Source of the DNA: Herminiimonas sp.
GTDB taxonomy: Bacteria; Pseudomonadota; Gammaproteobacteria; Burkholderiales; Burkholderiaceae_D
NCBI GenBank assembly: GCA_028292265.1
Contig: JAQGMR010000050.1
Location: forward strand, 38,676-102,675
Direction of reading: 5' to 3'
Length of the DNA stretch: 64,000 nt
Below, piece by piece: positions 52,730-62,011 of the stretch. The translations under genes and the position numbers were made by a program. Each line of letters begins with the position of its first letter. Positions within the stretch are counted from its first letter, which is position 1. The notes below the pieces were generated by a model. It did not search any database and was not told where the DNA came from. It was given only the letters and a program-made list of their open reading frames with translations.

Positions 52730-53187
52730 GCCATCTCCTTCGCCGCGCGCTGGATCGCCTTGACGATGCGGGTGTGTGTACCGCAACGGCACAAATTGTT
52801 GGCCAGTTCAGCCTTGATTTGATCTTCGGTGGGGTTCGGATTCTTGCGCAGCAAGGCAGTCGCCTGCATGATCATGCCGTTGAGGCAGTAGCCACATTGC
52901 GCGGCCTGCTCGTCGATGAATGCTTTCTGCAGCAGGTTCGGCTTGGCGCTGCTGCCAAGCCCCTCCAGGGTGACGACCTTGTGGCCTGCCGCTGAAGCAG
53001 CAGGGTGGACGCAGGAGCGCACAGCGACGCCATCTATGTTGACAGTACATGCACCGCACTGTCCGAGCCCGCAACCGAAACGCGGGCCCTTGAGGCCGAG
53101 CTCATCGCGCAGCGCGTAGAGAAGGGGCGTGTCGGCATCGACGTCCACCTCGCGAGACTTGCCGTTAACATTCAGCTTGAGCTTCAT
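52726..53187 (-). CDS. Isoquinoline 1-oxidoreductase-like 2Fe-2S subunit (IorA family)
   Basis: A 153-residue iron-sulfur subunit. The plant-ferredoxin cluster is bound by RFGCGLGQCGACTVN plus a later Cys (VRSCVHP), and the second cluster by CGYCLNGM and NLCRCGTHTRI. The start at 53187 fits the family N-terminus (KLKLNVNGKSREVDV); the longer frame to 53277 is not needed. It is coupled to the large subunit by a 4-base overlap. It has no Tat signal of its own and presumably travels with IorB. Confidence 0.94.
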   Translation of the reverse strand: MKLKLNVNGKSREVDVDADTPLLYALRDELGLKGPRFGCGLGQCGACTVNIDGVAVRSCVHPAASAAGHKVVTLEGLGSSAKPNLLQKAFIDEQAAQCGYCLNGMIMQATALLRKNPNPTEDQIKAELANNLCRCGTHTRIVKAIQRAAKEMA

Positions 53188-53273
53188 CGGTGCCTTTACG
53201 GTATTAAGATGGGAGAGACGTTGCGATTTCTGAACGGCAATTCTAGCGCATTCGTGCCAGCGCGAGATCGAAC

Positions 53274-53369
53274 TCACAGATCAAATTGCACGCCCTGCGC
53301 CAGCGGCAATTCTCGCGAGTAGTTCACGGTCTTCGGTGCGCGCCGCATGTATGACTTCCACGAATCGGA
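53274..53369 (-). pseudogene. C-terminal tail of the aldehyde dehydrogenase, separated by an in-frame TGA
   Basis: Directly after the TGA at 53372-53370 the same frame stays open for 31 codons and ends in a TGA at 53276-53274. The encoded residues include [10 protein letters not shown] and LPLAQGVQF, the conserved ALDH7 C-terminus. In that family a Gly follows the GRES motif, so a GGA-to-TGA change explains the break. The tail normally forms part of the oligomerisation strand. Confidence 0.8.
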
Positions 53370-54788
53370 TCACGATTCCCGACCGCCGCCCGTATCCTTG
53401 TTGCCGCCGAACGCGCCGCCTATCTCTGCTCCGGAGGTGCCCACGTTGACGTTGGCGATACCGCAGTCCGACCCGACAGCAGACATGAACATTTCCGCTT
53501 CGCGCACGTCATTGGTGAAGATCGAGGATGACAAGCCATGCGCCACAGCGTTCTGGATTTCAAGCGCATCGTCAAAGCCTTGATAGGTAACTACATACAG
53601 GATCGGTGCAAAGGTTTCGCGCTGGACCACCGCAGTTTGCGACGGCATCTCGACGATCGCCGGCTTCACATAGTACGCAGCCGGAAATTCGGATTGGAGT
53701 ACCCGGTCGCCGCCGAACACAACACCACCTTCGGCCCGCGCGTCGCGCAAGGCCGCCTGCATGGCATCGAAAGCCTGCGCGTTAATTAGAGGTCCAAGCA
53801 GCGTTTTGGGCTCCAGCGGATTGCCGATGGAAAGCCCTGAATATGCCGTCTTGAGTCGCTCCACCAGCGTGTCCCGGACACTCGCATGAACGATCAGGCG
53901 GCGGGTACTGGTGCAACGTTGGCCGGCAGTGCCAACCGCGGCAAAAAGTATGCCGCGGATCGCAAGCTCAAGGTCTGCGCTCGGGGTAACGATGACGGCA
54001 TTGTTGCCGCCCAGTTCAAGCAATGAGCGACCGAGGCGGCGTGCAACGCGCTGACCGACTTCGCGCCCCATACGGGTGCTTCCTGTAGCGGACACCAGCG
54101 CAACCTTCGGATTGTCGACGAGCGCTTCGCCCACCGCGACGCCACCCCGAATGACCTGCGAGAGAAACGGCGGCGCGTCGGCGAAAAGCTTAGCCGCCCG
54201 TTCGAACAGTGCCTGACAAGCCAGCGCCGTAAGCGGTGTTCTTTCCGAGGGTTTCCACACTACCGAATTGCCGCAAACAATGGCGAGCGCAAAGTTCCAC
54301 GACCATACCGCTACCGGAAAGTTAAAGGCACTGATAACGCCGACTACACCAAGCGGATGCCAGGTTTCCATCATGCGATGGCCGGGCCGCTCCGAGGCGA
54401 TGGTCAGGCCATACAGCTGCCGTGAAAGGCCCACAGCGAAGTCGCAGATGTCGATCATCTCCTGTACCTCGCCTGTCCCCTCGCTCAGGATCTTGCCGGT
54501 CTCGATCGTCACCAGTGCGCCGAGCGCCTCTTTCTCGGCGCGAAGCTGCTCTGCCAACAGGCGAATCAATTCCCCACGCCGTGGGGCCGGTACTGCACGC
54601 CAAGCCAGGAAGTCTTCTTGACCCCGCTCCACGGCAGCGTCAATGTCATGCCTTGTGTGCGTCGCCACCTTGCCGATCGACTTGCCGTCAATCGGTGAGT
54701 GCGCGACGAGGCCGCCGCTCGACGTTGCCCCCTGCGGCACGCCGACGCGGGACAGAAGGGTTTGAGCGAAGTCTTCAAGGTCGATCAT
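53370..54788 (-). CDS. Aldehyde dehydrogenase, ALDH7/AmaB-like, ending early at an in-frame TGA
   Basis: NAD-dependent aldehyde dehydrogenase similar to ALDH7 (alpha-aminoadipic semialdehyde/piperideine-6-carboxylate dehydrogenases). It has VISAFNFPVAVWSWNFALA, the catalytic Glu in LLELGGNN, the catalytic Cys in GTAGQRCTSTRR, and the closing NVNVGTSGAEIGGAFGG. The annotated product stops after GGGRES, about 31 residues short; the missing conserved end follows in frame (53274-53369). The ATG at 54788 (472 residues) is preferred over the TTG at 54800. It lies downstream of no other gene and ahead of the IorAB genes, and may oxidise aldehydes from the same pathway. Confidence 0.88.
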   Translation of the reverse strand: MIDLEDFAQTLLSRVGVPQGATSSGGLVAHSPIDGKSIGKVATHTRHDIDAAVERGQEDFLAWRAVPAPRRGELIRLLAEQLRAEKEALGALVTIETGKILSEGTGEVQEMIDICDFAVGLSRQLYGLTIASERPGHRMMETWHPLGVVGVISAFNFPVAVWSWNFALAIVCGNSVVWKPSERTPLTALACQALFERAAKLFADAPPFLSQVIRGGVAVGEALVDNPKVALVSATGSTRMGREVGQRVARRLGRSLLELGGNNAVIVTPSADLELAIRGILFAAVGTAGQRCTSTRRLIVHASVRDTLVERLKTAYSGLSIGNPLEPKTLLGPLINAQAFDAMQAALRDARAEGGVVFGGDRVLQSEFPAAYYVKPAIVEMPSQTAVVQRETFAPILYVVTYQGFDDALEIQNAVAHGLSSSIFTNDVREAEMFMSAVGSDCGIANVNVGTSGAEIGGAFGGNKDTGGGRES

Positions 54789-54800
54789 GTTGGTGCCCAA

Positions 54801-55100
54801 TGGATTTCGTGCAGTAAGGATAAACGGATATTACTTTCCACGAATGGGTTAGCCAGCATTGCCTTCTCAATGCGGCGAGCCGAGCCGGCGTGAAATATCC
54901 CAAGCGCGGTGCAGGCCGCTCCATTTCGCGCGACACAGGCCGGTGTACCACGAACAGCGCAGTCCGCTTCCAGCGAGCCCTTGCGCTCGTGGTTTCAGGA
55001 CCTATAACAAAATATGTGCGCGGTCGCTGTCACGGTCGTCCCTGTGTAACCCTGTCGTGTTTTCCGCAGTTCACATCCAAGGAATCTGCCGCCACCAATC
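54801..55100. other. Divergent intergenic region, ALDH and VOC genes
   Basis: Three hundred bases without a supported gene. It contains an AT-richer stretch (TATAACAAAATATG near 55003-55016) that could hold the promoter for the VOC gene. No repeat, hairpin or RNA gene was recognised. Confidence 0.4.
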
Positions 55101-55532
55101 ATGTCCGACCTCGGCCTGTCCCATGTCGCCTTGCCGGTCGTTGATCTCGATGCCAGCATTGCGTTTTACGACCGCTATGCCGGGCTGCAAACCGTGCATC
55201 GCAGGCACAGCGTGGCATGGCTGAGCGACCTGACACGCCCTTTCGCGGTGGTACTGCTTGAAGTCAGCGCCGTGCCACACCCACTGCTTCCATCCGCGCA
55301 CCTTGGCGTGGGAGTCAGGTCGCGAGAGGAGGTCGATCGCCTTTGCGCGCTGGCATCGGACGAACAGTGCCTGGTGCGCGCCGCGCAGGACTACGGGCCG
55401 CCCGTCGGGTATTGGGCGCTGATTCGTGACCCGGACGGCCACACGCTTGAAGTAGCTTATGGGCAGGAGGTCGCGTTCAACATAGACAGGGCGGCTGAGT
55501 CGTTGGATCACGCCCCTCCAGCCGCCCGTTGA
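55101..55532 (+). CDS. VOC superfamily (glyoxalase/dioxygenase-like) protein
   Basis: A 143-residue protein with two beta-alpha-beta-beta-beta units. The first metal-ligand position is in LSHVALPVVDLDASIAFYDRY, and the C-terminal Glu is in DPDGHTLEVAYGQ. This fits small lactoylglutathione-lyase-like or fosfomycin-resistance-like VOC proteins. The reaction is unknown. It is a single gene on the plus strand between two minus-strand genes. Confidence 0.85.
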   Translation: MSDLGLSHVALPVVDLDASIAFYDRYAGLQTVHRRHSVAWLSDLTRPFAVVLLEVSAVPHPLLPSAHLGVGVRSREEVDRLCALASDEQCLVRAAQDYGPPVGYWALIRDPDGHTLEVAYGQEVAFNIDRAAESLDHAPPAAR

Positions 55533-55613
55533 TGCAGGACTGCCCCGAACCGAGGTCCGCCGCGGACTCGCCGGCGGAGCTACTCGGCACGCCCCTTTTT
55601 CACAGACGTGGCA

Positions 55614-57002
55614 TCACTGCGCCGGCCTGATGTTCTGGTTCTGCCGGAACAGATTCCGCGGATCGTACTTCGTCTTGATCTGCCTGAGCCTTGCAAAATT
55701 GCCGCCGTAAGCTTCGGCGATCCGCTCGCCTTCATCCTGGGTAAGAAAGTTGATGTACACGCTACCCGCGGCGTAGGGCTTGGATGCCGCGAAAAACGAG
55801 CGAGCCCAGGCGATGCACTTCTCATCTTCCGACGGGTCACTCCAGCGCGTATGCACATTCAGCGCGTAGAGTGCTTCGCGATGCGGATAGGCAGTTGCTT
55901 CAGGCGCCGGCTTGCTGGCCTGACCGCCAAGCAGTCCGAAAAATATTTCGCACTGGGGCGACGGGAGCTCGGCGACATAGCGAATCACGGTGTCAATCGC
56001 CTCGTCGGCCAACCCAGTGAAATTATGCGACTTCCAATAGTTGCGAGCACCAGGCGTCAGTAGCGCATCGAAAGCCTGTTGCCAGGCCGCATAGGGCACC
56101 GCGCCGACATGCTCTCCCAAGGCCTGGCCGAATGCCCGTACGGCGTCCAGTTCCGGCTTCACCGCGTCCATGCCAAGCGGCGAAAAGAACGCCATCGCGA
56201 CGACTTCCTTCCCGTGCACCTCCGGCGACAGGAATGGGAGCGGCGGCGCCTGCCGCAGCACCGACCACACGCTGACATCATCGCGCAGTTTCGGCACCAG
56301 ATCGCGATAGGCTGTCAGCACCTGTTTTGCCTGCGCAAAGGGAAACACTACAAGTCCCGCCGTCACTTCGGGCCCTACCGGGTGCAGCGCAAATTCAAAG
56401 GTGGTCACGACGCCAAAGTTGCCGCCCCCGCCCCGGATCGCCCAGAACAGGTCGGGGTATTGGGTTTCATTGGCGTGAAGCAGTTGGCCGTCCGCGGTGA
56501 CGATGTCGACCGATAGAAGATTGTCGACGGTCAGTCCGTACTTGCGGCTAAGCCACCCAAACCCGCCACCGAGTGTCAGGCCGCCAACGCCGGTCGTGGA
56601 GTTGATGCCGAGCGGCGTCGCCATGCCGAACGACTGTGCCTCATGATCGAAATCGTGCAGCGTCGCGCCACCGTCAACGTATGCCCGCCGCCCTTCGCGG
56701 TCGACACGCACGGAACGCATGCCGGACAGGTCGATCATCAGGCTTTCATCGCAAAGCGCGTTGCCCGCAATGTTATGGCCGCCGCCGCGAACCGAAAGCA
56801 ACATGTCGTGGTCGCGCGCAAAAGAGACGCAGGTCTTGACGTCGGCCGCGCCGACGCAGCGCACGATCATTGCGGGCCGCCGGTCAATCATTGCGTTCCA
56901 TATCTTTCGTGCTTCGTCATACCCGGTATCGTCAGGTTGCAGCACAGAGCCTCGCACTCTGGTTTTGAAGTCGTCAATCACACCGCTTTTCATGCTGGTC
57001 AT
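55614..57002 (-). CDS. FAD-linked oxidase, berberine-bridge-enzyme-like
   Basis: A PCMH-type flavoprotein of 462 residues, started at 57002 by a perfect GGAGGTG site 5 bases before the ATG. FAD-binding segments are LLSVRGGGHNIAGNAL, where His is the covalent-FAD position, and GVGGLTLGGGFGWLSRKYGLTVDN. The second covalent Cys of bicovalent enzymes is not seen at that loop. The C-terminal BBE domain (YINFLTQDEGERIAEAYGGNFARLRQIKTKYDP) ends in the usual NLFRQNQNI. Such enzymes oxidise sugars, alcohols or alkaloids; the substrate is unknown. Confidence 0.92.
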   Translation of the reverse strand: MTSMKSGVIDDFKTRVRGSVLQPDDTGYDEARKIWNAMIDRRPAMIVRCVGAADVKTCVSFARDHDMLLSVRGGGHNIAGNALCDESLMIDLSGMRSVRVDREGRRAYVDGGATLHDFDHEAQSFGMATPLGINSTTGVGGLTLGGGFGWLSRKYGLTVDNLLSVDIVTADGQLLHANETQYPDLFWAIRGGGGNFGVVTTFEFALHPVGPEVTAGLVVFPFAQAKQVLTAYRDLVPKLRDDVSVWSVLRQAPPLPFLSPEVHGKEVVAMAFFSPLGMDAVKPELDAVRAFGQALGEHVGAVPYAAWQQAFDALLTPGARNYWKSHNFTGLADEAIDTVIRYVAELPSPQCEIFFGLLGGQASKPAPEATAYPHREALYALNVHTRWSDPSEDEKCIAWARSFFAASKPYAAGSVYINFLTQDEGERIAEAYGGNFARLRQIKTKYDPRNLFRQNQNIRPAQ

Positions 57003-57533
57003 GATGCACCTCCACAATAGTCGTTGGGCCAGAGGCATCCTCTGGCCATGTGCGTGACACGCCGAAACGGTTGGTTCGGGGCAGGGTCTACATACGGTAC
57101 GACGCTGCAGACGCGGCAGCGGCGGCATGCGCAACGCGTGGTTTAAGCATAGGGCGGTCGACGGGCATTACCTGCAGCGCGACGGCGTCTTTGATCGCCC
57201 TCAACCGGGCCGGCGTGCTGCCCGTAGCAGTGTTTGCTCGTGGCAGTGTTGCCCATGACTTTACGGCGACTCTGGCGGGCAGAAGGAAAGGCTAAGGTCT
57301 GTTTCACGCGCGGCAAACACTGGGCCCGAGCAGCGGAATGGAAACCGGCAGGCGGCAGTGGGGAAACGCGGCGGAAGTCGGATGAGCCGGGCGGTCCGGC
57401 TTAAGGGGGTCGATCACGCGGGGTCGTTGCGATCGGCACGACATCCCAAGCACCACGGTGGCCAGCGGCTTGCCGCTACTGGCCAACGGGTAGGCGCATT
57501 TGAGGCCCCGAGAATGTCATATCGCTTGCAGCA
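57003..57533. other. Gene-free stretch between FAD-linked oxidase and H-NS genes
   Basis: About 530 bases in which no frame on either strand has a family match, a ribosome site and normal composition together. It holds the oxidase promoter (close to 57003-57100) and the 3' flank of the H-NS gene. No RNA gene or clear terminator was recognised. Confidence 0.45.
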
Positions 57534-57830
57534 CTACTTGTTGATCAGAAACTGGTTTCTGTCCTTGCCGCCAAGCCAGCGCGGTTCTTTGCCGCGACCG
57601 GACCAGGTCTTGCCTGATTCCGGATCTCGATATTTAGGAGCCACCGGTGAGCGCGACTTTCGCACGATTTTCGACCGCGGCGCAGCGCCAAGCTGGTCCA
57701 CGGTAATGCCATATTCGTTCATTGTGGCAATGATTTTGGCGATTGCGCCTGCGATTTCATCGCGCCGCACCTGTTCCGCCTTCTGCTGAAGTTTTTTAAT
57801 TTCCGCCTGAAGTTCTGTGTATGAAGTCAT
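57534..57830 (-). CDS. H-NS histone-like family DNA-binding protein
   Basis: A 98-residue nucleoid protein. The N-terminal coiled-coil oligomerisation region is TELQAEIKKLQQKAEQVRRDEIAGAIAKI, followed by a short basic linker. The C-terminal AT-hook-like domain (PKYRDPESGKTWSGRGKEPRWL) has the conserved TWSGRGKxPxW core. The short form is typical of Burkholderiales, which carry several paralogues. It silences AT-rich or foreign DNA; the gene-poor 57.8-59.1 kb stretch lies immediately upstream of it. Confidence 0.94.
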   Translation of the reverse strand: MTSYTELQAEIKKLQQKAEQVRRDEIAGAIAKIIATMNEYGITVDQLGAAPRSKIVRKSRSPVAPKYRDPESGKTWSGRGKEPRWLGGKDRNQFLINK

Positions 57831-59143
57831 TAGCTATAGCCCGTATGAGGTTGGATTTACTTTGGATGTCGGCGCGATTGTCCGCGCGATTAACAGGGCG
57901 TCATTTCTGGTAGAGGCCTGTCATCATTAAGCGTACGAAGCGCAAGACAAGTGCTTAATGGTTGTGGTCTGTCCAAGCCACGCTTTCGTCTCGATAGTCG
58001 ATCCAGATAAACTCGCATAGAAATCCGGCTGGCAAAAGCATCTTTCGACGATGACGACCGGGGTTCAATTTGTAATATCCAGTCAGCTCAAAAACAAACT
58101 AGTTCGTTGTAAGGACGCTCAACATATTCACATCCCTATTTCCGAGCGAGCCACGCACTCGCCGAAGAAACGATAAAGCAAGGCAGTTGCGTTCGAGAAA
58201 CAAATACTAGCATGAAGGTCAATACTTTCCCACAACGGATACAATTCGACACGATCGATCAAACCAGCAACCGCGGATGTTCATGGCCCTCTGCCGCACC
58301 GACTCCTTGTTTTAGCCGTGACGACTTAAACGTCGTCATATTGTATTGGATGGGTTTGAACCGGATTAATTCCAGGACAAGGTCCCGTTCCGAATACGCT
58401 TCGGCAAACAGTATTGCGCAGGGCATTCCCTCAGCGGGTTTAACCTGCCAAACGCCGCCCGTCAAGGGAACGCGGCCACATTGGAACCGAAGTGGCTCGA
58501 TTCTGGTGAGGTTTAGCACCCACATTGGGTCGACCAGTTTGCTGCTGGACCGATAAACAATTTGTAGGGCGGAGGTGTGGATGGAAAATGCGGAAAGATA
58601 GCCCGTTCCTCAATTTTGTAACCCGGAGAGTGGTGGGCAAGTTTTTCTCCCGTATTTACTGGTGCGTCAGCAAGTAACTGCTCTTGACAGCGGCGGCATG
58701 AATCTGATGCCAGAGTGATTCAAAACGAACGCGAAGCGCCCTGCTTGCGTGATGGCTTACGATCCGGCCGGTGCAGGGCAGTTATCGTATGGGGCATTCA
58801 AACGATGAAGGGACCGCCGAAATTTCGTCCGAGAATAATGATTTCCGAGCGGCACGCCCTGACAATCTGTTTTCTGATCGGCATGAATCGCTACTTTAAT
58901 TAATGGCGATGCGCAGCATTCACTCAACTTCTATTTCAATGAGACTGTTGTTTCGGCGCGCTGATTCGAGGCCATTGCAACCCTTATCGTTCCGGATCGC
59001 CGGACGATTTTTGCATCTATATAAACGCCGTAATCACGTATGTACGCACCCGTGGCACATTGCTGCAGGACCAGAGTAACGACGGTCGCTGGTTTCTGCC
59101 GCGACACGAAACCGGGTTATGTCGGCGATTGGCGGCTTGCTGT
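57831..59143. other. 1.3 kb gene-poor, compositionally distinct region upstream of the H-NS gene
   Basis: A long stretch with visibly more A/T than its surroundings and no recognisable gene, apart from one weak minus-strand frame (58259-58525). No transposase remnant, terminal inverted repeat, tRNA or att-like direct repeat was found by eye. It may be a decayed insertion or an AT-rich H-NS target region. Confidence 0.5.
58259..58525 (-). CDS. Doubtful hypothetical protein, 88 residues
   Basis: An ATG-initiated minus-strand frame in the gene-poor region. Its composition is protein-like (LTGGVWQVKPAEGMPCAILF, then LVLELIRFKPIQYNM), but no ribosome site is visible and no family is recognised. 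A plus-strand frame overlaps the same bases. It may be a remnant. Confidence 0.25.
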   Translation of the reverse strand: MWVLNLTRIEPLRFQCGRVPLTGGVWQVKPAEGMPCAILFAEAYSERDLVLELIRFKPIQYNMTTFKSSRLKQGVGAAEGHEHPRLLV

Positions 59144-60214
59144 TTAAGGCAGGTATTCCTGCGCGCCGTCCCACAAGGAATTCAGCACATCCCCTGCTGG
59201 CCGGTTCGAGGCCAATGCAGCGGATTGCCCGGCCCATGCCTGCATGCGCTGCAGGTCGCCGGACTGCTGCGCAGCCTTGCGCATCGATGCGGTCAAGGCG
59301 CGCTGCACAGGATAAGGCGCTGGGGCGGGTGCGTCTGTGGACATGGCGGCCCGCACGTAGTCGGTCGCGATGCCGCGACCGGCACGGCCGCTGAATGCTC
59401 GGGTGACCAGTGTGCCTTCTGGCGCCGTCGTTGCAAGCCCGTCGGCCCAGGCCCGAGGCAGTTTTGCTTCCGGGCAGCGCAAGAAGCCGGTGCCCACCTG
59501 CACCGCACTCGCCCCCAATGTAAGGGCCGCTGCCACACCACGTGCATCGGCAATGCCTCCGGTGGCAACTACGGGAATGCGCACGGCGTCGACCACCGCA
59601 GGAAGTAACGCGAATAATCCGACTTGCTGGGCTTCGGCCAAGCGGGCATCAAAGCAGCCGCGATGGCCGCCGGCTTCCATTCCCTGCGCCACCACCACGT
59701 CGGCTCCAGCCGCCTCAGCGGCGCGCGCCTCAGCGACCGTGGTGACAGTCGCAAACCAGGTGATGCCCGCCGCCTTGAGGCGCGCAACGAAATCCGGCGG
59801 GTACAGCCCCATGATGGATGAGACAACCGAGGGGCGTGCTGCCAGCAAAGCTTCGCACTGGGCAGAGAAATCGGGTGGCGCGGCGTTTCCATCCTCCGGT
59901 CGGACCTCCGGCCCCCAGCCAGACAGGAACGCGCAAAGCCTGGCTTCGTGTTGCGGGTCGCGCATCGGAGCGGGATCGGGAATCCAAAGATTAACCTGGT
60001 AGGGGCCGCTCGCTTGCTCATGGAACTCCGCCGCCCACGCCGCAATCTCGGCTGGCTGCATCAGCAAGGCGCCGCAGGCACCCATGCCGCCGGCTTCGGC
60101 AACCGCGATGGAAAGCGAAGCGGGGCATGCGCCTGCCATGGGGGCGAGCAGGACAGGTACCTTGATGCCGTGGCGATCGCAAAACGCATCAACTCTGGAT
60201 CGGGCTTTGCTCAT
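59144..60214 (-). CDS. Nitronate monooxygenase, class I-like
   Basis: FMN-dependent TIM-barrel enzyme of 356 residues from the ATG at 60214 (GGAGCA 8 bases upstream). It has the N-terminal VLLAPMAGACPASLSIAVAEAGGMGACG loop, the catalytic-type His in GMEAGGHRGCF and FMN phosphate binding in VVATGGIADARGVAAALTLGASAVQVGT. It resembles characterised bacterial nitronate monooxygenases more closely than the paralogue at 9978-10937. Likely role: detoxification of propionate 3-nitronate or nitroalkanes. It is a single gene. Confidence 0.9.
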   Translation of the reverse strand: MSKARSRVDAFCDRHGIKVPVLLAPMAGACPASLSIAVAEAGGMGACGALLMQPAEIAAWAAEFHEQASGPYQVNLWIPDPAPMRDPQHEARLCAFLSGWGPEVRPEDGNAAPPDFSAQCEALLAARPSVVSSIMGLYPPDFVARLKAAGITWFATVTTVAEARAAEAAGADVVVAQGMEAGGHRGCFDARLAEAQQVGLFALLPAVVDAVRIPVVATGGIADARGVAAALTLGASAVQVGTGFLRCPEAKLPRAWADGLATTAPEGTLVTRAFSGRAGRGIATDYVRAAMSTDAPAPAPYPVQRALTASMRKAAQQSGDLQRMQAWAGQSAALASNRPAGDVLNSLWDGAQEYLP

Positions 60215-60608
60215 GGGGTGTGCTCCGGTTTGTGTCGAACGCCGGCCCAACCGCAGGAGATGGACCAGGTAATCGACTGATTATAGTTGGGCAGGATCGG
60301 ATTTCGTTTCATCGTATATCGACTCGATCAAGTCATTGCCCGCTACGACTCGAATCAGATGCGGCAAACGCGATAGTGGCTATTCCGACGACCGGCTTGT
60401 AGATCTTCACTGCAGGTCTCTCCGCTATTATTTCAGAAGACCGCAGGATTGCTGCGACTCTTGAGAAGAGTATCGCGAGCGAGCATGCTTGGGAACTCCT
60501 GGTGAGCGCGCGACCATGAAAGAAATTATTTTTGCGGCGCAGCACGACTCGAAGATCAAAACGCTGCCAAGATGCGGTTTTTCGACCTGTTCAGAGAAGG
60601 CCCTTGCC
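60215..60608. other. Intergenic region between divergent nitronate monooxygenase and CreA genes
   Basis: About 390 bases with no supported gene. A frame starting at 60489 only extends CreA upstream of its signal peptide. Promoters for both divergent genes should lie here; none was assigned and no repeat was seen. Confidence 0.4.
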
Positions 60609-61076
60609 ATGAAAAGCACATTTTTCCTGTTCGCCCTCGTCCTCGCGGCATTTGCCACCCACGCCGAGACTGTGGGGGACGTATCGACTACCTTCCGCTG
60701 GGTCGGCGCCAATAACAAGATCGTCGTGGATGTTTTTGACGATCCCAAGGTGACTGGGGTCTCCTGTTACCTCTCTCATGCAAAGACCGGCGGCGTCAAA
60801 GGCAGCCTTGGTATCGCCGAAGACACCTCCGATGCATCCGTCGCATGTCGGCAGGTCGGTCCTATCTCCTTCAATGGCACCTTCCCGCGCGAAGAAGAAG
60901 TGTTCTCCGAGCGGTCGTCATTCCTGTTCAAGCACGTGCGGGTTGTACGCATGGCAGACAAGAAGCGCAACACGCTGGTCTATCTCGTGTATTCGGACCG
61001 CGTCATCGAGGGCAGCCCGAAGAACAGCGTTACCGCGGTCCCTGTGCCAGCTGACCAGCCGCTGCCGGTGAAGTAG
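60609..61076 (+). CDS. creA: CreA family periplasmic protein
   Basis: A 155-residue protein from the ATG at 60609, with a signal peptide ending THAE. It matches CreA (about 157 residues in E. coli) across its length: VGDVSTTFRWVGANNKIVVDVFDDPKV, then GVSCYLSHAKTGG and LVYLVYSDRVIEGSPKNSV. Its function is unknown; the gene name comes from the E. coli creABCD locus, but no creBCD genes are present here. The upstream in-frame extension to 60489 lacks a ribosome site. Confidence 0.93.
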   Translation: MKSTFFLFALVLAAFATHAETVGDVSTTFRWVGANNKIVVDVFDDPKVTGVSCYLSHAKTGGVKGSLGIAEDTSDASVACRQVGPISFNGTFPREEEVFSERSSFLFKHVRVVRMADKKRNTLVYLVYSDRVIEGSPKNSVTAVPVPADQPLPVK

Positions 61077-61105
61077 GATCGCAATCAGCAGACCCGCGAC
61101 CCGGG

Positions 61106-62011
61106 CTACCGGTCAACCACCGCGCCCTGTTCCACGCCGGCGGCGCCGACCCTGGTGAGCTGCGCCACACTCCATGCGGCTATTTCGGGTTGCGTCATGC
61201 CCAGATAGCGCGCATTCACGGCGGCGACCAGCGGAATGCCACTCAACATCTCCGGCAAGTCCACCAGCGGAATCCGTCGCCGTTCAAGCAGCAGAAACTT
61301 GAGCAGCACTTTTACCCCGTTCTGCGCATTGCGGACTGGGTCCGCGGCGAGGAAGTCGATGCGGCGAAATGCGATGTCGAGCGACCGTCCCACATCGGTG
61401 AAAGGCTTGCCATGGCCTGGTATGACAAGGGCCACGTCCAAGCGCTGAATAAGCTCCAGCGTTGCGCGCGTCTCGCCAAAGCCTGACTCGCCTTCAAGCT
61501 CCGGGAAAATCACGCCGAAGCCGCTTTCCCACAGCGCGTCGGCCGAAACAAGAATGCGATGGGCCGGGCTATAAAGGATCACGGAATGCGGATCATGGCC
61601 AGGCGCGCCGAGCACTTCCCAGACGAGGTCGCCGAGCAGGATCGTGTCGCCGGGCGCGATGGTGTCATCAACCTTGAAGCGCGGGCACTGCTGCCCCGTC
61701 GCCACGTAACTCAGCGCGTTCTGGTCCCAGCAACGAACCTTGTCCACTTCTGTTGCGGGGATGGCGGTACGGCAGCCAAAGGTCTCTTGCAAGAGCGCGT
61801 TACCGCCGCAGTGATCAGAATGGATGTGGGTATTGACGATGCGGTCCAGCGTCCGGCCATTTAGCGCGTGCAGGACCAGTGCCAGGGTTTGCGGCGCATG
61901 GGTGGCGTAGCCGGTATCGACCAGCGCCGTCGCATCCTTGCCCAGAAAAAGGATGTTGTTCGACGACAGCCATCCGCGCTCGAACACCTGCATTCCCGGG
62001 GGCAGGCTCAT
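61106..62011 (-). CDS. MBL-fold metallo-hydrolase
   Basis: A 301-residue metallo-beta-lactamase-fold protein. The binuclear metal motif is THIHSDHCGG, with a further His in GAPGHDPHSVILYSP, Asp in LVSADALWESG and the last His in VIPGHGKPF. The broad family includes hydroxyacylglutathione hydrolases and RNA-processing enzymes; a C-terminal helical extension suggests a CoA- or lactone-hydrolysing type. Its ATG overlaps the DUF1289 stop by 4 bases, so it is the last gene of the GhrA-HMGL-DUF1289 operon. Confidence 0.9.
   Translation of the reverse strand: MSLPPGMQVFERGWLSSNNILFLGKDATALVDTGYATHAPQTLALVLHALNGRTLDRIVNTHIHSDHCGGNALLQETFGCRTAIPATEVDKVRCWDQNALSYVATGQQCPRFKVDDTIAPGDTILLGDLVWEVLGAPGHDPHSVILYSPAHRILVSADALWESGFGVIFPELEGESGFGETRATLELIQRLDVALVIPGHGKPFTDVGRSLDIAFRRIDFLAADPVRNAQNGVKVLLKFLLLERRRIPLVDLPEMLSGIPLVAAVNARYLGMTQPEIAAWSVAQLTRVGAAGVEQGAVVDR

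Noticed and set aside
53370..53372. Selenocysteine at the in-frame TGA of the aldehyde dehydrogenase
   Set aside because: The family residue at this position is Gly, not Cys or Sec, and it is not catalytic. No bacterial SECIS-like hairpin was evident just downstream. Point mutation or sequencing error is simpler.
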